A program made the position numbers and the translations under genes. DNA of 64,000 nt from a virus, in the IMG/VR virus record IMGVR_UViG_3300044712_000786, positions 124,001-188,000 of that record. The stretch is one strand, 5' to 3'. Under the pieces are notes generated by a model, which saw nothing but the letters and a program-made list of their open reading frames with translations, had not been told where the DNA came from and did not search any database. Each line of letters starts with the position of its first letter. The first letter of the stretch is position 1. This document shows positions 52,029 to 61,752 of the stretch, piece after piece.

Positions 52029-52811
52029 ATGAAGATTGCATTAATTTTAGCCCTCGCTCTTTCTATGCCTTTAGTTGGTTGCGTGCCTAGCCGTATTAAA
52101 GGCGGAACGGTAGAACATTATTCTACAACTGGCTCTAAAACGGTTCTCGTCCAGTCTGATGACCCTAAGGAAAGGTCTATGATAGATGGGGCATCTGAAA
52201 AATCTACAGAGTTCGTAATTCCCGCTGGAAGCGTTGTACAGCTTGAAGTGCCCCAAACTGTCCAATCTACCCCAAAGACTATTTTGAATTCACCCAAGGC
52301 TAAACCTAGCTCAGTAGCTATGCCCCCAGTGCCTACCCCCCAAGTTATGAATGTCGTTCTTGCTTCCAACGCTGTGATGAAGACTTCTTCTAGGGATAGT
52401 ATGAAAACGGTTTCGGGAGCGGCCCAAAAGAACGTAATTGGAGAAATGGGAGCTAAACTAGCTTCTTTAAGACCCGTCCAATTTGTGGGCGTTGCTTTAT
52501 TGTTATTTGGTCTAGCTTCTATGTTTTGGCTACCCTTAAGGGCGATTGTCGGTTCTCATACCACTAGTTTAGTTATTGCAGCTACGGGACTTGGGCTTAT
52601 CGTCCTCCCTATTTTAATCGTGGGAAACGAGGTATTAATCCTTTTGATTGGATTGGGTTGTGCCGCAGGCTATTTCTTTGTCTATCGCTATTCTCAAGCG
52701 TCTACCAAAGCCAAGGTTTATAAAGATTTTATTGACCTAAATGGTAATAAAGTAGATGACCGTTTAGAAAAACCTGAAGAAAAAGTAGAAACTTCCGCTC
52801 CAAAAGTGTAA
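52029..52811 (+). CDS. Lipoprotein-like membrane protein (260 aa)
   Basis: Lipobox-type signal LALALSMPLVGC (about 7-18). A Ser/Thr/Pro-rich periplasmic part follows, then two or three hydrophobic segments (about 145-230) and a short charged tail with DLNGNKVDDRLE. TAATCT stands 5 nt before the ATG. Possibly modifies the host envelope or takes part in lysis. Confidence 0.6.
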   Translation: MKIALILALALSMPLVGCVPSRIKGGTVEHYSTTGSKTVLVQSDDPKERSMIDGASEKSTEFVIPAGSVVQLEVPQTVQSTPKTILNSPKAKPSSVAMPPVPTPQVMNVVLASNAVMKTSSRDSMKTVSGAAQKNVIGEMGAKLASLRPVQFVGVALLLFGLASMFWLPLRAIVGSHTTSLVIAATGLGLIVLPILIVGNEVLILLIGLGCAAGYFFVYRYSQASTKAKVYKDFIDLNGNKVDDRLEKPEEKVETSAPKV

Positions 52812-52865
52812 GATATAGTAGACATTGACATATAAAATAGTAGGTCACAGACCGAAAAACTAAAC

Positions 52866-52913
52866 CTCCCCCGTCAATGCAGTTCCAAAAGAATTAATTG
52901 GGGGAGCTTTTTT
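52866..52913 (+). terminator. Rho-independent terminator
   Basis: CTCCCCC and GGGGGAG stem followed by CTTTTTT; ends the ribonucleotide reductase/lipoprotein unit. Confidence 0.75.
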
Positions 52914-52916
52914 CTC

Positions 52917-52945
52917 TTGAAATCTCTCTAATAGCCTTTTATAAT
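52917..52945 (+). promoter_or_regulatory. Strong promoter of the glycan island
   Basis: TTGAAA, 17-nt spacer, TATAAT, then five nt (AGGGT) and ATG 52951: a near-leaderless start. Confidence 0.8.
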
Positions 52946-52950
52946 AGGGT

Positions 52951-53328
52951 ATGGTTATTAATGTAACAAAACCCGAAAGGCATGAAAAAGCTTGGGGCTG
53001 GGAAGATTGGATTATTAATTCAAGTCTATTCGGTTATTGTGGCAAAATACTTCATTTCCATCAAGGGGGAAAGTTTAGCCTCCACTTTCATAACATTAAA
53101 CATGAAAGTTGGTATGTTATTAGCGGCTCATTCAATTTAATTACAATTGACCCAGATAATGCTGAAAAGCGGATTACTTTTATTAAAAAAGGAGATTGTA
53201 TTATAATTCCTCAATGCCACCCTCATCAGTTAGAGGCTCTAGAAGAGTCTGAGATTTTTGAATGTTCTACCATTCATTATGAAACGGATAGCTATAGAAT
53301 AGAAAAAGGGGATAGTCAGAAACTCTAA
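52951..53328 (+). CDS. Cupin protein, mannose-6-phosphate isomerase type II-like
   Basis: 125 aa. Cupin box 1 FHQGGKFSLHFHNIKHESW (about 36-54) with His ligands and box 2 IIIPQCHPHQLEA (about 88-100). Resembles the cupin part of type II phosphomannose isomerases; could shape a nucleotide sugar. First gene of the island. Confidence 0.75.
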   Translation: MVINVTKPERHEKAWGWEDWIINSSLFGYCGKILHFHQGGKFSLHFHNIKHESWYVISGSFNLITIDPDNAEKRITFIKKGDCIIIPQCHPHQLEALEESEIFECSTIHYETDSYRIEKGDSQKL

Positions 53329-53336
53329 TTAATTTC

Positions 53337-54128
53337 ATGAAAATCAGTATCTATAGCACGGCCTTTAATATAGTCAAACATAACTTTGATTATATGGGGG
53401 CTATTCGAAACTGGCTATTCTTTGCGGACGAAGTGGTTATCGCAGTGAATACCTCGACTGATAATACTCTTGAGGTTTTACGGAACAGTGTCCCCGATAA
53501 TGTTAAGCTGGTCCCTACGGAGATTTCTTACGATGACCCTCTTTGCTATGGTAAAATAGAAAACTCAGCTTTACAAGCCTGTTCTGGAGATATCTTAATT
53601 CAGCAAAATTTAGACGAGCGTTTGAGCGCCGACAAAGAAACTCTAGTAAATCTATGCTTGATTTTACTAAATCATCCTCAATATTATTCCTATTTTGTTC
53701 CGACTATTGATTTATTTGGGGATACTAACAAATACATTAATATAGGAAGGAAGTGGTATATTCATAAGCGTGGGTTAAAGCGCGGAGCAGTTAATTTTGG
53801 ATTAAAAACTAATGGTCGCCCCGATTATAATAAGACCAGCACTGATGAACTTACAGATTTCCAAGGTAATTTATTACCTACATACCCACTAATTACAGAC
53901 TTATCTTTAGAAAATTTAAAAGCATATCAGGAAGCAGGATATCCTCTAGTTTTTCATTTAGGTTATCTTAATTTAAATGACCGCTTAGAGAGGGCTATAT
54001 GGTGGAAAGATTTTTGGAACAAAGCGACTGGTGGAGACGAAAATACTCATCCTACTAAGATGGAAGAATTAGTCAATAAATCAGTTTTTAATCACGAACT
54101 CAAATTATGGCCAGCAATTACGATTTAA
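53337..54128 (+). CDS. Family 2-like glycosyltransferase
   Basis: 263 aa. N-terminal GT-A pattern: STAFNIVKHNFDYM, FADEVVIAVNTSTDNT (about 30-45) and IQQNLDERLS in the DxD position. Acceptor unknown. Ends within the next gene by 22 nt. Confidence 0.7.
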   Translation: MKISIYSTAFNIVKHNFDYMGAIRNWLFFADEVVIAVNTSTDNTLEVLRNSVPDNVKLVPTEISYDDPLCYGKIENSALQACSGDILIQQNLDERLSADKETLVNLCLILLNHPQYYSYFVPTIDLFGDTNKYINIGRKWYIHKRGLKRGAVNFGLKTNGRPDYNKTSTDELTDFQGNLLPTYPLITDLSLENLKAYQEAGYPLVFHLGYLNLNDRLERAIWWKDFWNKATGGDENTHPTKMEELVNKSVFNHELKLWPAITI

Positions 54129-54889
54129 ATTTATGTGTTTTTATTACTACCAGAGGCCATTATGGTAGAAAAGACATTTATAAGACATCCGTTCCTAATC
54201 TATTTAGCAAAATAGAAAAGTCCTTTTTCAAAGATAGGATAGTCCATATTAAGCGTTTTGACGGCGATGATGACGTATATCGGGAGATGTTTCAATTTTT
54301 CTTCGCGATGGGCTTTTATATTATTGAATCTAAATATGAGTCTTCAGGTAAAGAGTTAGCTGTCTACCATAACGAATATCAGAAGGATATTGTAAAGATG
54401 TTTGAGAATGAGAGGGTTCAGTCTAACGAATTCTCTCTTTGGTTCGAAGACGATTGGATTATTAAGTATAAGGAGCGGTCTTTAGACTCTTATTTGACTC
54501 ATGGGTGTTCGTCATTGAGAAAAAACAAAGACTTGTTATCAGTCAGGATTAACTGTGAAGCCCCAGAAAGTCCAGATAAAACCGTCCGTTACGATGAATA
54601 TCTTCTTCTTCAAAACGTAAACTATACACAATGGGGACCTACCTTCACTTTTCAGCCGACTATTATAAGAAGCAGGGACGCGATGCTAGCTTATAGGATT
54701 ATTCAAGAAAATCAACAATCGATTGGACATCTTCATATAGAGCTACAGTCTGGATTAGGATTTAAACGTCTAAGTCGTAGTAATACTCCTTTCGCCTTTT
54801 ACGATATGGACAAATTAAGGTGCTTCCATATCGGTTCGTCGCCATTTGAACAGACCTTAGATAACGAGGGAAAATTAGTATGCCAATAA
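54107..54889 (+). CDS. Putative glycosyltransferase (260 aa)
   Basis: Contains LWFEDDWI (about 109-116), a likely metal/nucleotide-sugar DxD-type site, and a C-terminal LRCFHIG. Overlaps its neighbours. Family not recognised firmly. Confidence 0.55.
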   Translation: MASNYDLNLCVFITTRGHYGRKDIYKTSVPNLFSKIEKSFFKDRIVHIKRFDGDDDVYREMFQFFFAMGFYIIESKYESSGKELAVYHNEYQKDIVKMFENERVQSNEFSLWFEDDWIIKYKERSLDSYLTHGCSSLRKNKDLLSVRINCEAPESPDKTVRYDEYLLLQNVNYTQWGPTFTFQPTIIRSRDAMLAYRIIQENQQSIGHLHIELQSGLGFKRLSRSNTPFAFYDMDKLRCFHIGSSPFEQTLDNEGKLVCQ

Positions 54890-55695
54890 TTCTTGTGACA
54901 GGAGGGGCTGGATTTTTAGGCCAAGCTCTAGTAGACAAACTTTATAAACTAGACTGTACAGTAAGGGTTATGTCTCGTAATGAAAGTAGTCTTAATAACT
55001 TAAAGGTTAAATATCCCAAGGTAGAATTGTTCTGCGGGGATGTTTCGGATGAATATTCCGTTAAGAACGCTTGCAGAGGGGTAGACTCGCTTTTCCATCT
55101 AGCTGCTTTTAAGCACGTATCTCTAGCCGAAAAGTTTCCAATGGAATGTATAAAGTCTAACGTCATAGGGAGCTTGAACCTATTAAAGGAGAGCGTCAAT
55201 CAGAAGATGAGGCGAGCCTTTTTTGTTAGCACAGATAAGGCATTTACTTTAAAAGGTAATTATAGCATATCTAAATTCCTAATGGAACAAATGGTCAGAG
55301 AATACTCTACCCTGAATCCAGATACGACTTATCAAATAATTCGGTTTGGTAACCTATTATACTCTTCTGGTTCTGTCCTATGCTACTGGAAGGATGAATT
55401 ACTTAAGGGTAGAGATATTAAACTTACTGACCCCGAAGCGGTTAGATTCTTCTTATCTAAGGAGCAAGCCGTTGATTTCATTTACAAACAAATGGATAGC
55501 GAAGAGTTTCTAACTAGCCCTAAAATAAAAAGTGTTAAGATGGGCAGGTTAGCCCAAGCGATGATTAAGAAATATAATCCCAATCAGTCTTACAAGATTA
55601 TAGGCTTGCAAGCTGGGGAAAGTCTAAGCGAAAAGATTAATGAAGAAAACACTTACGAGGAATATACAGACGAAGAGATATTTTCGATGATATAA
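54880..55695 (+). CDS. NAD-dependent epimerase/dehydratase (CapD-like)
   Basis: 271 aa. Rossmann VTGGAGFLGQALVDKL (about 5-20), DSLFHLAAFKHV (about 69-80, as in polysaccharide CapD-type enzymes), STDKA then a Tyr-x3-Lys-like YSISK (about 129). Modifies a UDP- or dNDP-sugar. One of the few genes with a GAGGG box upstream. Confidence 0.8.
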   Translation: MPIILVTGGAGFLGQALVDKLYKLDCTVRVMSRNESSLNNLKVKYPKVELFCGDVSDEYSVKNACRGVDSLFHLAAFKHVSLAEKFPMECIKSNVIGSLNLLKESVNQKMRRAFFVSTDKAFTLKGNYSISKFLMEQMVREYSTLNPDTTYQIIRFGNLLYSSGSVLCYWKDELLKGRDIKLTDPEAVRFFLSKEQAVDFIYKQMDSEEFLTSPKIKSVKMGRLAQAMIKKYNPNQSYKIIGLQAGESLSEKINEENTYEEYTDEEIFSMI

Positions 55696-55710
55696 ATATC
55701 AACGAATTCA

Positions 55711-55739
55711 TTGACATATCCCCAAAACATGCGGATAAT
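55711..55739 (+). promoter_or_regulatory. Internal promoter of the glycan island
   Basis: TTGACA, 17-nt spacer, GATAAT, followed by a leader of about 25-30 nt before ATG 55771. One of the few promoters here with a real leader. Confidence 0.65.
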
Positions 55740-55770
55740 AAAATAGTGGGCATTTACAATTTAGGCAACT

Positions 55771-56535
55771 ATGGAAAATAACGTAATAAATTATTGTCAG
55801 GAGACTAAGTCAATTAATACATTAACTATAGATGGGGAGAAGGTATGTATTATGACATTTTACGGGGACGGAGGAAGGCAAGCTCAAGAAATTGAGAGAC
55901 ATAAGAAAGTGATGGAATATCAACAAAAGGTATTTAGGCACTTCAATATCCCCATTAACTACGTATACAACAACTTCAATTATTATAATTTTGGTCAGAT
56001 ATTAGATAGTTTCGTTCAAAATACCGCGAATCTCGTAGATTATTGGATTCACTTTGATATTGACGCTATTCCTTTAAGGATGGAAGTCATTCGCGAAATT
56101 TATAATAAAATCAAGGATAAAAAAACTATTTGGGGAATAGCCTCTCAGTCGAACCACATTATTAAAGCAAACGGAACCAAGCAACACGCATATTGTAATT
56201 CTGCTGCTTTTGGTCTAGCCTCCGACTTCTGGAGGAAACTCGGACAGCCTAGCTTTCACCATACTGATAGGGGCGACGTAGCAGAAGAAATTACATGGAG
56301 GGCTCAAGAATTGGGATATAGTATCGACCTAGTCTATCCGAAGTCTTCGGAAACATTGACTGAAGAAGAGAAGACGAAGTATGGGGTAGCCCCCTTCTCT
56401 GATTTGGATAATGGGTTTAGATTTGGTATGGGAGGCACGTTTTCTGATATGGTTTATCACGCTACAGTTCAAATCGTACCCAGAAGCACTGATTTATTTG
56501 TAGCTAAATGTGAAGAAGTAATGAGGGGTAATTAA
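55771..56535 (+). CDS. GT-A-type glycosyltransferase-like protein (254 aa)
   Basis: WIHFDIDAIPL (about 91-101) is a good DxD site; HAYCNSAAFGLASDFW follows (about 142-157). Helical C-terminus. Acceptor unknown. Confidence 0.6.
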   Translation: MENNVINYCQETKSINTLTIDGEKVCIMTFYGDGGRQAQEIERHKKVMEYQQKVFRHFNIPINYVYNNFNYYNFGQILDSFVQNTANLVDYWIHFDIDAIPLRMEVIREIYNKIKDKKTIWGIASQSNHIIKANGTKQHAYCNSAAFGLASDFWRKLGQPSFHHTDRGDVAEEITWRAQELGYSIDLVYPKSSETLTEEEKTKYGVAPFSDLDNGFRFGMGGTFSDMVYHATVQIVPRSTDLFVAKCEEVMRGN

Positions 56536-56536
56536 T

Positions 56537-57175
56537 ATGGGAGCAATACGAAATATCCCCAACCTAAGAAATCTAGTAGAGTCTAGTGGAAGCACGGTTT
56601 TTATTGAGACTGGCGCTGGATACGGAACTGGGATTTTCACGGTCCTGCCTTTCGCCCTTAATAATATTCTCTCTGTCGAGATAGACCCCAATCAGACTAA
56701 TCTACTAAATGCTTTCTTTAGGTTTGATTCACGAGTCAAAGTATTCAATGCCACAAGCAAACAGTTCCTCGAAAAAATAATTCCTCAACTTGGGGATAAT
56801 ATTAAAGCGTTTTTTTTCCTTGACGCTCATTTCCCTTTAGCCGATTTCGGCATCAAGGATTTTGACGAAGAAAAGGATGAAGACCTGAGGATGCCGCTCT
56901 GGGACGAGTTAAACGTTATTAGAAGCTTTCAACGCAATAATGATACTATCCTCATAGACGATATTAGTCTTTACGATGACTCAGATAGGGCTTATGAAGA
57001 TGACCATAAGAAGAAGCCTATAGCTCACAAGCTATTACCTAAAAAACATCGAAATTATCTTATTAACATTATAGAGTTATTCAGGGGGACTCATAGCGCC
57101 GAAGTTTTAACCCAAGAACAAGGGTATCTATTACTAAAGCCTAAAGCTGCTAATTATTCAATTCGACCATTCTAA
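56537..57175 (+). CDS. SAM-dependent methyltransferase-like protein (212 aa)
   Basis: FIETGAGYGTGIFTVLPFA (about 21-39) is motif I and LSVEIDPNQTN (about 43-53) motif II; FFLDAHFP and LIDDISLYDD look like motifs for acceptor or metal binding. Probably O-methylates a sugar. Confidence 0.65.
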   Translation: MGAIRNIPNLRNLVESSGSTVFIETGAGYGTGIFTVLPFALNNILSVEIDPNQTNLLNAFFRFDSRVKVFNATSKQFLEKIIPQLGDNIKAFFFLDAHFPLADFGIKDFDEEKDEDLRMPLWDELNVIRSFQRNNDTILIDDISLYDDSDRAYEDDHKKKPIAHKLLPKKHRNYLINIIELFRGTHSAEVLTQEQGYLLLKPKAANYSIRPF

Positions 57176-57176
57176 T

Positions 57177-57587
57177 ATGCAAATAATACATTTAAAAGAC
57201 CAACCCGCTCATAATGATGAAAGAGGGGAAATCCAAATGATTTTGGAATCGTGTGAGATAGGGAGCATTAGTAGAATAGCTAGTAATGTTGACTCTTCAC
57301 GAGCGAGACATTATCATCCAGCAGATTACCACTGGTGCGAAGTTATAGAGGGATGCGTAGAATATTACGAGCAGTTTTACAATGGGCGTTTTGATGAGCC
57401 AGTATTACTGAAAACTCTCCATAAGGGGGACATCTTTTTCACGCCTCCTATGAATAGCCACGAAATGATTTTCCCATGCTATACCGTTCTCAATTGCTAT
57501 TCACATTTGCCTAGAGTCCAATCTAATTACGAAAAGGAGACTATCCGATTCAGTCACTCCCTAAGGGACTTATATTATAAAAAATGA
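57177..57587 (+). CDS. Cupin/sugar 3,5-epimerase-like protein (136 aa)
   Basis: DERGEIQMIL at the start and ARHYHPADYHWCEVIEG (about 41-57) then HKGDIFFTPPMNSHEM: RmlC-like or WxcM-like cupin. May isomerise a dTDP-keto sugar. Confidence 0.7.
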   Translation: MQIIHLKDQPAHNDERGEIQMILESCEIGSISRIASNVDSSRARHYHPADYHWCEVIEGCVEYYEQFYNGRFDEPVLLKTLHKGDIFFTPPMNSHEMIFPCYTVLNCYSHLPRVQSNYEKETIRFSHSLRDLYYKK

Positions 57588-58189
57588 AACGATATTCCGA
57601 GCAAGGCCAAGACGTATTCGTCAGCAGCTTAATAAAGGATGGTTTTTTTCTAGATATCGGCTCTAATGGACCGATATCTGGTAATAACACTTATCTACTA
57701 GAGTCGTATGGATGGAATGGGTTAAGCGTCGATTTAAACAGGATTGGGGGATGGGACCAAAGAAGAACCAAGTGCATTGAATTAGATGCTACGAAAGTTA
57801 ATTGGTTAGATTTTCTAGAGAACAATAACGTTCCTAAAATCATAGACTATTTATCCGTGGATATCGACCATGCTAATATGCATGTCATTAATAATTTTCC
57901 ATTTGATAAATATCAATTCAAACTAATGACTTTTGAGACTAATCAATGGGCTTATTTGAATTGGGGAGGGGAATGGCTACCATTGCAAGAAGCTAGTCTA
58001 AAAGCCTTAGGTAAATATCCTCAATACACTAGAATAGTATCCAACTTGATGTTTGAGGGGCGAGCTTTTGAGGACTGGTGGATTAACAAAGAGCATTTCC
58101 CCAGTTCCATTACCTCACTGAATTTAAACGAGATAGATTGGAGAGACGCTGTAACTCAAATCTGCGAAGCTTCAAAACAATATGTCTAG
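57584..58189 (+). CDS. FkbM-like methyltransferase (201 aa)
   Basis: YSEQGQDVFVSSLIK...FLDIGSNGP then YLLESYGWNGLSVDLN and IDYLSVDIDH, the FkbM-type layout (QDxFV, DIGxxxG, GWxGLxVE). Likely O-methylates a sugar. ATGA overlap with previous gene. Confidence 0.75.
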   Translation: MKRYSEQGQDVFVSSLIKDGFFLDIGSNGPISGNNTYLLESYGWNGLSVDLNRIGGWDQRRTKCIELDATKVNWLDFLENNNVPKIIDYLSVDIDHANMHVINNFPFDKYQFKLMTFETNQWAYLNWGGEWLPLQEASLKALGKYPQYTRIVSNLMFEGRAFEDWWINKEHFPSSITSLNLNEIDWRDAVTQICEASKQYV

Positions 58190-59399
58190 CATACAAAAAA
58201 GTCACTGTAGGTTATGTGGGGGTAAGCTTGCGCCGATATTAGACTTTGGTCATTCAACCCTAGCTAACGAACTAAGGAGCAATAAAGAACAAGTTCAAGA
58301 AGAGTATCCGCTGGTAATTTGTAAGTGCGAAAATTGCGATAGCGTTCAACTCAAGCATACTGTAGACCCCAAAGTTCTTTTTGCTAATTATAGTTATGAA
58401 TCTAGCGCTGGTTTAGATGTCCATTTTAAGGAATACGCCGAACATACTTTTGACCTTTTAGACTTAAATAAAGATAGTTTTGTCGTTGGGATAGGTGGTA
58501 ATATTGGGCAATTAGAAAAACATTACCAGAATTTAGGGTGCAAAGTCCTCAATATCGAACCAGCAGAGAACATTGCTAATAAATCTTTCCAAAACGGGGT
58601 AAAAACAGTTTGCGCATTTTTTAATGAAAGTTTGGCGGAAGATATCGCTGTTCGCTATGGAAAAGCCGATGTCATTACCTCTAATAACTGTTTTGCTCAT
58701 ATTGATAACTTAACGGAAATTTTGAGTGGAGTTAAATCTTTACTTAGTCCATCTGGATTTTTCATTTTTGAAAATGCTTATCTATTGGATACTGTTAGAA
58801 ATACGGACTTAGGACAGTTTTATCATGAACATTTATTTTATCATTCAGTAAAACCGCTTAAGCTATTTTTTGAAAAGAATGGGTTAAAGTTAGTTAAAAT
58901 AGAATATAATCAAGTTCAATGTGGCTCTTTTAGAATTTATGCGACTCATGATACTCATGATGTTGAGTTCGATGATTCTATTTTTACCGCTATACAGACG
59001 GAAGAGGCAATGAACTTATACGACCCATCGACCTACTCACGTTTTTCTAATAAAATTTTAGACATCAAGAATCGTTTAGAAGTATTATTTGATAACATAT
59101 ATTGCGATAGACAGAGAATATGCATGTATGGAGTTCCAGCAAAGGCTGTCCTTATTCTTAAGCTATTCAATTTATCGAAATATGTCCTTTATGCCATTGA
59201 GGACGCCCCGAATAAAATAGGCAAATATGTGTCTGGAACTAATATAAAGATTTACGATTCTTCGTATTTTAAGGAAAATCCAGTAGAAATTTGTTTCGTG
59301 GGTGCCTATAATTTCGCTAATAGTATTATTAATAAGAATAGTTGGTATAAAGGAGCTTGGATAGTTCCCCTACCCAATGTTTTAGTCGTAAACCCATGA
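58182..59399 (+). CDS. Sugar C-methyltransferase (zinc-binding, three-domain)
   Basis: 405 aa. N-terminal zinc site CRLCGGKL...CKCENCDSVQL (about 8-52), a central SAM domain (GIGGNIGQLEKHYQ, about 104-117; HIDNLTEIL) and a C-terminal domain with AYGVPAKA-like MYGVPAKAVLIL. Same layout as TylCIII/NovU-type enzymes that add branches to dTDP-sugars. Confidence 0.8.
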   Translation: MSSIQKSHCRLCGGKLAPILDFGHSTLANELRSNKEQVQEEYPLVICKCENCDSVQLKHTVDPKVLFANYSYESSAGLDVHFKEYAEHTFDLLDLNKDSFVVGIGGNIGQLEKHYQNLGCKVLNIEPAENIANKSFQNGVKTVCAFFNESLAEDIAVRYGKADVITSNNCFAHIDNLTEILSGVKSLLSPSGFFIFENAYLLDTVRNTDLGQFYHEHLFYHSVKPLKLFFEKNGLKLVKIEYNQVQCGSFRIYATHDTHDVEFDDSIFTAIQTEEAMNLYDPSTYSRFSNKILDIKNRLEVLFDNIYCDRQRICMYGVPAKAVLILKLFNLSKYVLYAIEDAPNKIGKYVSGTNIKIYDSSYFKENPVEICFVGAYNFANSIINKNSWYKGAWIVPLPNVLVVNP

Positions 59400-60313
59400 A
59401 TAAGAAGCGAGTCGTAATTACTGGTGTAGCTGGTTATATTGGAACAGAGCTTACTAAGCTTTATTCTAGAGATACAAGTTGCGAAGTTGTGGGCGTAGAT
59501 AACCGATTTATACCCGAACGAGTTGCTTGGATGTCTGAGCATGGCATTAAGTTCATTGAAAAAGACTTGTTTTCTATTAGGTCTATCCTAGCTGAAGCAG
59601 ATGTAGTTATTCATTTAGCTGGCGTAACCGATGTTGCTTACGTGTCTACTCAAGCTAATCCAGAGCAAGATGCATTAATCAGAAGGATAGGTATAGATGG
59701 AACGATGGAAGTTATACGTAATACTTCTGATGATTGTAAAATTATCTTCCCCTCTACCCATGTCATCTTTGAAGGGCTTCAAAAGGAGACCCTGAACATA
59801 GGAGAAGATTTTCCCCCATGTCCCGTGTTATGTTATGCCTCTGTAAAGCGAGAGAATGAAAAACAGTTACTAGATAGTAAAAAGAATGTTTCTATTCTCC
59901 GTCTGGCATCTGTTTATGGTTACAATGAAAACATGAGGACAAAAATAGTAGGAAATCTCTTTGCTAAAATGGCTTCCCAAAATACTCCCATTAAGCTATT
60001 CGGGGGCGGGGTTAATTATAAACCATGTGTAGGAGTCAGGGATGTAGCTAGACTCATGAAGCGTTGCGAAGAGTCATATTTTTGTCGCCCAGTTATCTAT
60101 AATGTTGTAAATGAGAATCTTAGGGTAAAAGAAATCGCAGATATTTGCAAGAAATATAATTCGCAACTAGATGTCCAAGTTACCGATGACGAAGTTCCTA
60201 ACGCTGGATATACTCTTTCTAATAAGAAGCTTCTTGATTCTGGATTTGTATTTGAGCAAAATATCGATAAGGAAATCCATAACATGATATATCTCTGGAG
60301 GAATCATGGATAA
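59396..60313 (+). CDS. NAD-dependent sugar epimerase/dehydratase
   Basis: 305 aa from ATG 59396 (ATGA overlap). ITGVAGYIGTELTKLY (about 8-23), VVIHLAGVTD (about 72-81), PSTHVIFEG, YASVKRENEK (Tyr-x3-Lys). Extended short-chain dehydrogenase acting on a nucleotide sugar. Confidence 0.82.
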   Translation: MNKKRVVITGVAGYIGTELTKLYSRDTSCEVVGVDNRFIPERVAWMSEHGIKFIEKDLFSIRSILAEADVVIHLAGVTDVAYVSTQANPEQDALIRRIGIDGTMEVIRNTSDDCKIIFPSTHVIFEGLQKETLNIGEDFPPCPVLCYASVKRENEKQLLDSKKNVSILRLASVYGYNENMRTKIVGNLFAKMASQNTPIKLFGGGVNYKPCVGVRDVARLMKRCEESYFCRPVIYNVVNENLRVKEIADICKKYNSQLDVQVTDDEVPNAGYTLSNKKLLDSGFVFEQNIDKEIHNMIYLWRNHG

Positions 60314-61082
60314 AATAAGCGTTCTAGTTCTAGATTATAATAGGCCAATCGAAACAGAGCTTTGCCTAAACAGTATTAAAAATTACTGCAAAGTCCCCCA
60401 TGAAGTAATCTATTTATGCAACGGGAGTGATAATAGTGATTATGCATTCGACTTCTACAAGAGAGGATTGATAGATAAGTTAATAATTAATAAAGAAAAT
60501 AATGGAGGGGGATTCGGAACAGTTCAACTAGTTAATAATTCATTTAATAAATATATTTTATGGATTGAATGTGATTGCGAGCTACAAGCTACTATAGAAG
60601 AAGAAGGATTAAATAGTCTCATTAAGGCTTTACAGTCCGATTTTGCTTGCATTGATTTAACTGGGGGTATTTGTGGATTTAATATCTATTCTGGAAGATG
60701 CTTCTTTATGGATAGAGAAAGATATAATTCAATTAAAAAGGATGAAAATGGGGTCTATGGGGGTCCCGGTCCCTATAACTCTACTAGATATTTGGAATCA
60801 TTTATCCAAGAGTATTTCAAGAATAACGGTCTTAAGGTTGGTCATGTCACGGGATTGATTAAAGATAATGGTAAATGGAGTATAAGGCAAGTGGGCGACG
60901 GTATTTATAGACATAGGTGTGATACCAAACAGATGTATATCATTAAAACTCCCACTTATATGACGGAAGAATATCCCCCGTTTGATAAAGATTTAGAGTG
61001 GCCGAATGTATTGGCGGGAAAATGGATAGACGGAGAGATACCCTTGAAATGGAAAAACCTTAGCTTCCAATATTGGAAATAA
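60306..61082 (+). CDS. Family 2-like glycosyltransferase (258 aa)
   Basis: VLVLDYNRPIETELCLNSI at the start, NKENNGGGFGTVQLV (about 59-73) and WIECDCELQA in the DxD region. Overlaps previous gene by 8 nt. Confidence 0.72.
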   Translation: MDKISVLVLDYNRPIETELCLNSIKNYCKVPHEVIYLCNGSDNSDYAFDFYKRGLIDKLIINKENNGGGFGTVQLVNNSFNKYILWIECDCELQATIEEEGLNSLIKALQSDFACIDLTGGICGFNIYSGRCFFMDRERYNSIKKDENGVYGGPGPYNSTRYLESFIQEYFKNNGLKVGHVTGLIKDNGKWSIRQVGDGIYRHRCDTKQMYIIKTPTYMTEEYPPFDKDLEWPNVLAGKWIDGEIPLKWKNLSFQYWK

Positions 61083-61083
61083 T

Positions 61084-61752
61084 ATGAATAAAGATACTTT
61101 AATAACTTATCTAAAACTTCTCCCTCGCCCGTTTATGGGCGGCATTGCCTATGATAAAGGGTATGGCACGGACGGAAAAGATGTTTTTAATCTTAGGGAT
61201 ACTTGTATAGACATGATGAAAGACTTGGAAGCATCCATCCAGCCCAAAGAGATACTCGAATTTGGAACGCAAGGGGGGTGTTCTGCATGTCTTTTCCTTG
61301 CTCTAACTAAGGCTAACCTGACATCTATTGATTTGTGCAATGGAACTGGAAATGTGGAGTGGGACTTTAGTTATATTGACTACGGTGTCTTAGATGATAG
61401 ACCGGGAATGAAGGAGATTATTAGAGTCTTGAATATACTATTTCCTAGCAGATTCAGATTTATAGCTGGAAGCTCTTATGGAGAAGAAACCATTAATAAA
61501 TATAACGACAGGAATTATGACTTACTTTTTGTTGATGGAGACCATTCTTTTGAAGGCTGTAGAGCAGACTGTCAGACTGCCGTAAGATTAAATATTCCAT
61601 GGGTGTTAGTAGACGATTACACATCCTCCGAAGTAATTCGTTCCGCCTGTGGTATACCAGAGTTGGAAATATTTAAAATTTACGAGAATATTCATAATTT
61701 TGCAAACATAGGAATAGCTCTTTTTAGAAATAAAAACTATGTATCAAGGTAA
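61084..61752 (+). CDS. CmcI-like methyltransferase (222 aa)
   Basis: ILEFGTQGGCSACLFLAL (about 57-74) motif I, TSIDLCNG motif II and LLFVDGDHSFEGCRADC (about 145-161), typical of the cephalosporin hydroxylase/CmcI group. Probably methylates a sugar hydroxyl. Confidence 0.7.
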   Translation: MNKDTLITYLKLLPRPFMGGIAYDKGYGTDGKDVFNLRDTCIDMMKDLEASIQPKEILEFGTQGGCSACLFLALTKANLTSIDLCNGTGNVEWDFSYIDYGVLDDRPGMKEIIRVLNILFPSRFRFIAGSSYGEETINKYNDRNYDLLFVDGDHSFEGCRADCQTAVRLNIPWVLVDDYTSSEVIRSACGIPELEIFKIYENIHNFANIGIALFRNKNYVSR

